From positions 1 through 16,629 of the forward strand of contig CAMDZX010000026.1 in NCBI GenBank assembly GCA_945910925.1: DNA of 16,629 bases, written 5' to 3'. Source of the DNA: an uncultured bacterium (lineage in GTDB: Bacteria > Cyanobacteriota > Vampirovibrionia > Gastranaerophilales > Gastranaerophilaceae). Below, piece by piece: positions 14,215-16,629 of this stretch; the stretch's first letter is position 1; the number at the start of each line of letters is the position of its first letter. The notes below the pieces were generated by a model. It did no database searches, had not been told where the DNA came from, and saw nothing but the letters and a program-made list of their open reading frames with translations. The translations under genes and the position numbers were made by a program.

Positions 14215-15495
14215 CTAGTTTTTGTGTTTTGTGACCCAGTCTGCAATAATTTTCATTGGCGAACGGGTAATTGCAAGAGCCCATTTCGGAATATCCTTTG
14301 TAATTACAGATAAAGCTCCGACATTTGCGCCTTCCTCAATATTTACGGGTGCAACAAGCACGGAGTTAGAGCCTATTTTTACATCGTTGCCGAGAACTGT
14401 TTTTGTCTTTGCCTTAGTAAGCGGATTGTAGTTGGCGGTAATTGTTCCTGCGCCTATATTTACTCTTTCGCCTATTTCTGCATCACCTATATAACTAAGA
14501 TGACAGGCATTTGTATTTTTACGGATTACGGATTTCTTTACTTCAACAAAATTTCCTACTTTAACATTGTCTTCTAAAACTACATCTCCTCTCAGATGAG
14601 CAAAAGGTCCTATTTTACAATCTGAACCGATTTTGTTTTTGCCTGAGATATAACAATTTGGGTATATGATTGTATCCGCACCGATTTCTGTATCGGCGCT
14701 AATCCATGTGGTTTCAGGGTCTACAATTGTAACTCCGTTTTCCATATGTTTTTTGAGAATTCTCTTGTTTAACATCTTTGATGCTTCCGCAAGATTTATT
14801 TTTGAATTAATTCCGTATATTTCTTCATTGTTTTCCAGAGGATGTGCATTTACGTTGAGGTTATTTTCATTTCCCCATTTGATTATATCGGTCAAATAGT
14901 ATTCACCTTGCGCATTGTTTGTCTTTAGTTGAGAAAAAGCAGGTTTTATTTTTGCCCAATTCAAACAATATATTCCTGCATTGACTTCTTTAATTCTTTT
15001 TTGTTCCTCTGTTGCATCTTTTTCCTCTACAATTGAATGAACGGAATTGTCGGAATTTCTGACTATTCTGCCATAGTTTGAAGGGTTTTCAAATATTGCA
15101 CTCATAACAGTAATGTCGGAATGTACCGAGCGATGATATTCTACAAACGTTTTCAAAGTGTCTGAAGTTATTAAAGGGGTATCACCGCATAAAATTATTA
15201 CTTCACCCTCAAAGTTTTCAAGATACGGACAAGCCATACTGACTGCGTGCCCTGTTCCCAGTTGCGGAGTTTGAAGTACGGTTCGGGCATTTTGGTAATT
15301 TGATTTAACAAATTCTTCTACCCGTTCAGCCTGATGTCCCACAATAACAAAAGATTCGTCTGCTAATCCCGTATTATTTACGGCATCAAGGACATAACCT
15401 ACAAGAGTTTTATCAAATATCTGATGCAACACTTTAGGGGTTTTGGATTTCATCCTCGTACCTTTACCTGCTGCTAATATAACCGCCTTAACCAT
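14215..15495 (-). CDS. glmU: Bifunctional GlcNAc-1-P uridyltransferase / GlcN-1-P acetyltransferase
   Basis: Makes UDP-GlcNAc from glucosamine-1-P, acetyl-CoA and UTP, for peptidoglycan and lipopolysaccharide. The N-terminal pyrophosphorylase has LAAGKGTRMKSKTPKVLH (7-24), the GTGHAV block (80-85) and GDTPL (D105). The C-terminal left-handed beta helix (about 255-400) has hexapeptide repeats. Acetyltransferase residues include R302, the KK pair at 320-321 and the catalytic H332 (HLSYIGDAEIG). ITANYNPLTKAKT (352-364) resembles the cyanobacterial version. At 426 residues it is shorter than the 456 of E. coli, mainly through a trimmed C-terminus. GGAGGG lies 5 nt before the ATG. It is the first gene of a pair with the iron-sulfur protein. 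Confidence 0.96.
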   Translation of the reverse strand: MVKAVILAAGKGTRMKSKTPKVLHQIFDKTLVGYVLDAVNNTGLADESFVIVGHQAERVEEFVKSNYQNARTVLQTPQLGTGHAVSMACPYLENFEGEVIILCGDTPLITSDTLKTFVEYHRSVHSDITVMSAIFENPSNYGRIVRNSDNSVHSIVEEKDATEEQKRIKEVNAGIYCLNWAKIKPAFSQLKTNNAQGEYYLTDIIKWGNENNLNVNAHPLENNEEIYGINSKINLAEASKMLNKRILKKHMENGVTIVDPETTWISADTEIGADTIIYPNCYISGKNKIGSDCKIGPFAHLRGDVVLEDNVKVGNFVEVKKSVIRKNTNACHLSYIGDAEIGERVNIGAGTITANYNPLTKAKTKTVLGNDVKIGSNSVLVAPVNIEEGANVGALSVITKDIPKWALAITRSPMKIIADWVTKHKN

Positions 15496-15850
15496 ATCTT
15501 CCCTCCGTATTCTTCATTTATTCTACCAAGAATAGGGTTAAAATAAAAGTGTCACCTATTATGTATTTTGTTAAAGTAACTAAGTGGTAAATCACAGTTG
15601 TCCCAAATAATTTTACCAAAAAAGTGCTGTCCGAAGGACAAAGGGGGCAAATTAGAAAGTGACAGAGTGACTAAGTTACTTAGTGACTGAGAAGGTCAGA
15701 CATTTGCCTGACTACTACTAAACTATCCCCCTACGGCACTGTGTGCCGCTTCCACCTAAAGGGGCAGAAGAAACTTTGCCCCTCAAGAGTGTGATATTTC
15801 GCACAGAAAAAACTCAGTCACGCAATCACCTTTTCTTTATTCTGCCCCAT
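15496..15850. repeat. Gene-free, hairpin-rich mosaic stretch
   Basis: No gene is seen in these 355 bases. At least five short inverted repeats are packed in 15628-15783: TGTCC-gaa-GGACA (15628-15640), ACTAAGT-t-ACTTAGT (15670-15684), GTCAG-N8-CTGAC (15695-15712), CGGCAC-tgt-GTGCCG (15734-15748) and GGGGCA-N10-TGCCCC (15761-15782). A longer-range pair is GGGGCAGA (15761-15768) with TCTGCCCC (15841-15848). Blocks CCCCCTACGGCACT, GATATTTCGCAC and CAATCACCTTTTC also occur at 1273-1329 in another order. This looks like a decayed or modular dispersed palindromic element. One of the hairpins may also end the upstream minus-strand gene. Confidence 0.65.
15520..15525 (-). promoter_or_regulatory. Possible -10 box for glmU
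   Basis: TAGAAT on the minus strand, 24 bp upstream of the glmU ATG, would give a short leader including GGAGGG. The region about 17 bp further up (TTTTAT) is a poor -35, so this is tentative. Confidence 0.3.
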
Positions 15851-16627
15851 TTATGAGAACAATTTGAAAGTCAAATTAACGTTATCTTTTGCAACGGTTT
15901 TTACGCTGTCTTGTTCTGTTTTGATAGCAGTTCTTTCAGCTTCGAGTTGAGAAAGTTCGGTATCAATTTTAGTTTCTTTTCTGTTTATTTTTTTCATATC
16001 AGCTTCGTATGTAGCTTCTGCTTTTTTAACGTTTTCGGTATCAGAAACTTCTTGGAGCGGAAGTTCAACCGCGATATTTGTTTTTGGCATTTCTGTTACT
16101 TCAGTTGATTTACTGTCAAACTTCAACAAAATAGCTTCGTTATCAATAATATGATTATTTAAGAAGTCTTTAGAATTAGCCCACTCAGCAGATACGATTA
16201 CGAATTTGTATTCTTCGAGTTGTTTAAGAGCGTACCATTTTTTTAGAGCTTCATTATACTTGTCGTCTTTTCTCCATTCAAATTTACCTGTTCCAACTTC
16301 TTTTGTTCCGTAAACAGTATTGCATCTGCCGAGATTTGCTCTTGAAATATCGTACTTATCTGCGGAGTATGTATTTGTAATATTTAATGTAGAGTTATTG
16401 AACAAGTGATTATATATATTGTTTACATCATTAGAGAAGTTTCCGTTTTCAATGAATTGATGTGCAATTTCGTTAATATTAGCTAGAATCGCATTGTTAT
16501 CATTATTATCTTCGCCATATTTTTCTTTCAAAGTTGCAATAATATCACCTTCTTCAACAGTCAGTCCTTGTTTTCTGAATGCAGCAACAAGATTAGATGC
16601 AATTTGGTCAAGTAAAGGTATTTGCAT
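15851..16627 (-). CDS. Orphan protein with C-terminal coiled coil, possibly partial
   Basis: No family is recognised. From the ATG at 16627 there are 258 residues, but only two bases lie beyond it, so the true start may be outside the window. Residues 1-75 are mostly helical-looking and Asn/Asp-rich (MQIPLLDQIASNLVAAF, then GEDNNDNN). The middle (about 80-200) is mixed, with WRKDDKYNEALKKWYALKQLEEY near 117-139. Residues about 199-247 form a heptad-like coiled coil rich in Glu and Lys, and the tail ends NVNLTFKLFS. No signal peptide or membrane segment is visible. Like the EF-hand gene, it has the shared palindromic blocks just after its stop. A structural or assembly role is only a guess. 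Confidence 0.7.
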   Translation of the reverse strand: MQIPLLDQIASNLVAAFRKQGLTVEEGDIIATLKEKYGEDNNDNNAILANINEIAHQFIENGNFSNDVNNIYNHLFNNSTLNITNTYSADKYDISRANLGRCNTVYGTKEVGTGKFEWRKDDKYNEALKKWYALKQLEEYKFVIVSAEWANSKDFLNNHIIDNEAILLKFDSKSTEVTEMPKTNIAVELPLQEVSDTENVKKAEATYEADMKKINRKETKIDTELSQLEAERTAIKTEQDSVKTVAKDNVNLTFKLFS

Positions 16628-16629
16628 TG

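Noticed and set aside
14214..14246. Longer iron-sulfur protein start at 14246
   Set aside because: The codon is TTG inside glmU; ATG 14213 directly follows the glmU stop and matches the family N-terminus.

Overview
The window is 16.6 kb of AT-rich bacterial chromosome with tightly packed, mostly housekeeping genes. There are no rRNA, tRNA, insertion sequence, phage or CRISPR signals. Low GC, a GyrB with the long insertion seen in Gram-negative enzymes, a GlmU acetyltransferase domain resembling cyanobacterial ones, a PilZ/TPR cluster and several Asn-rich orphan proteins fit a gut Melainabacteria-type organism (Gastranaerophilales). That placement is an inference from general impression, not a demonstrated match.

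Layout. 1-1166: 3' part of gyrB, closed by a clear terminator. 1400-2239 (-): an EF-hand protein. 2443-3847 (+): adk and map, overlapping by 8 bp. 3864-5505 (-): a small CxxC protein (DUF1858), NfeD and a stomatin/SPFH protein, probably one operon. 5547-5895 (+): degenerate ~50-bp tandem repeats, a promoter-like stretch with a 10-bp AT dyad, and a 55-codon gene with a strong ribosome site. 6021-8523 (-): PilZ receptor, large TPR protein, ACT protein, one operon. 8700-9530 (+): a divergent, exported TPR protein. 9517-11226 (-): a glycoside-hydrolase-like protein and a small charged protein. 11307-13097 (+): mutL with the endonuclease motif. 13137-15495 (-): glmU and a GlcF-like two-cluster iron-sulfur protein, 1 bp apart. 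15496-15850: a hairpin-rich gene-free stretch sharing sequence blocks with 1273-1329. 15851-16627 (-): an orphan coiled-coil protein reaching the window edge.

How the genes work together. gyrB and mutL serve DNA topology and mismatch repair. adk and map form the usual growth-related pair. glmU makes UDP-GlcNAc for the envelope. NfeD and SPFH form a membrane microdomain pair. PilZ and the two TPR proteins suggest a c-di-GMP-responsive surface or assembly function.

Three starts differ from the longest open frame: SPFH at 4832 (perfect Shine-Dalgarno), the iron-sulfur protein at 14213 (ATG just after the glmU stop) and the secreted TPR protein at 8700 (signal peptide). The most interesting regulatory pattern is that three genes without a convincing ribosome site (8523 -, 8700 +, 11307 +) all have a -10-like hexamer ending exactly 6 nt before the ATG, with a 17-bp spacer to a -35-like hexamer. 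This is the geometry expected of leaderless mRNAs.
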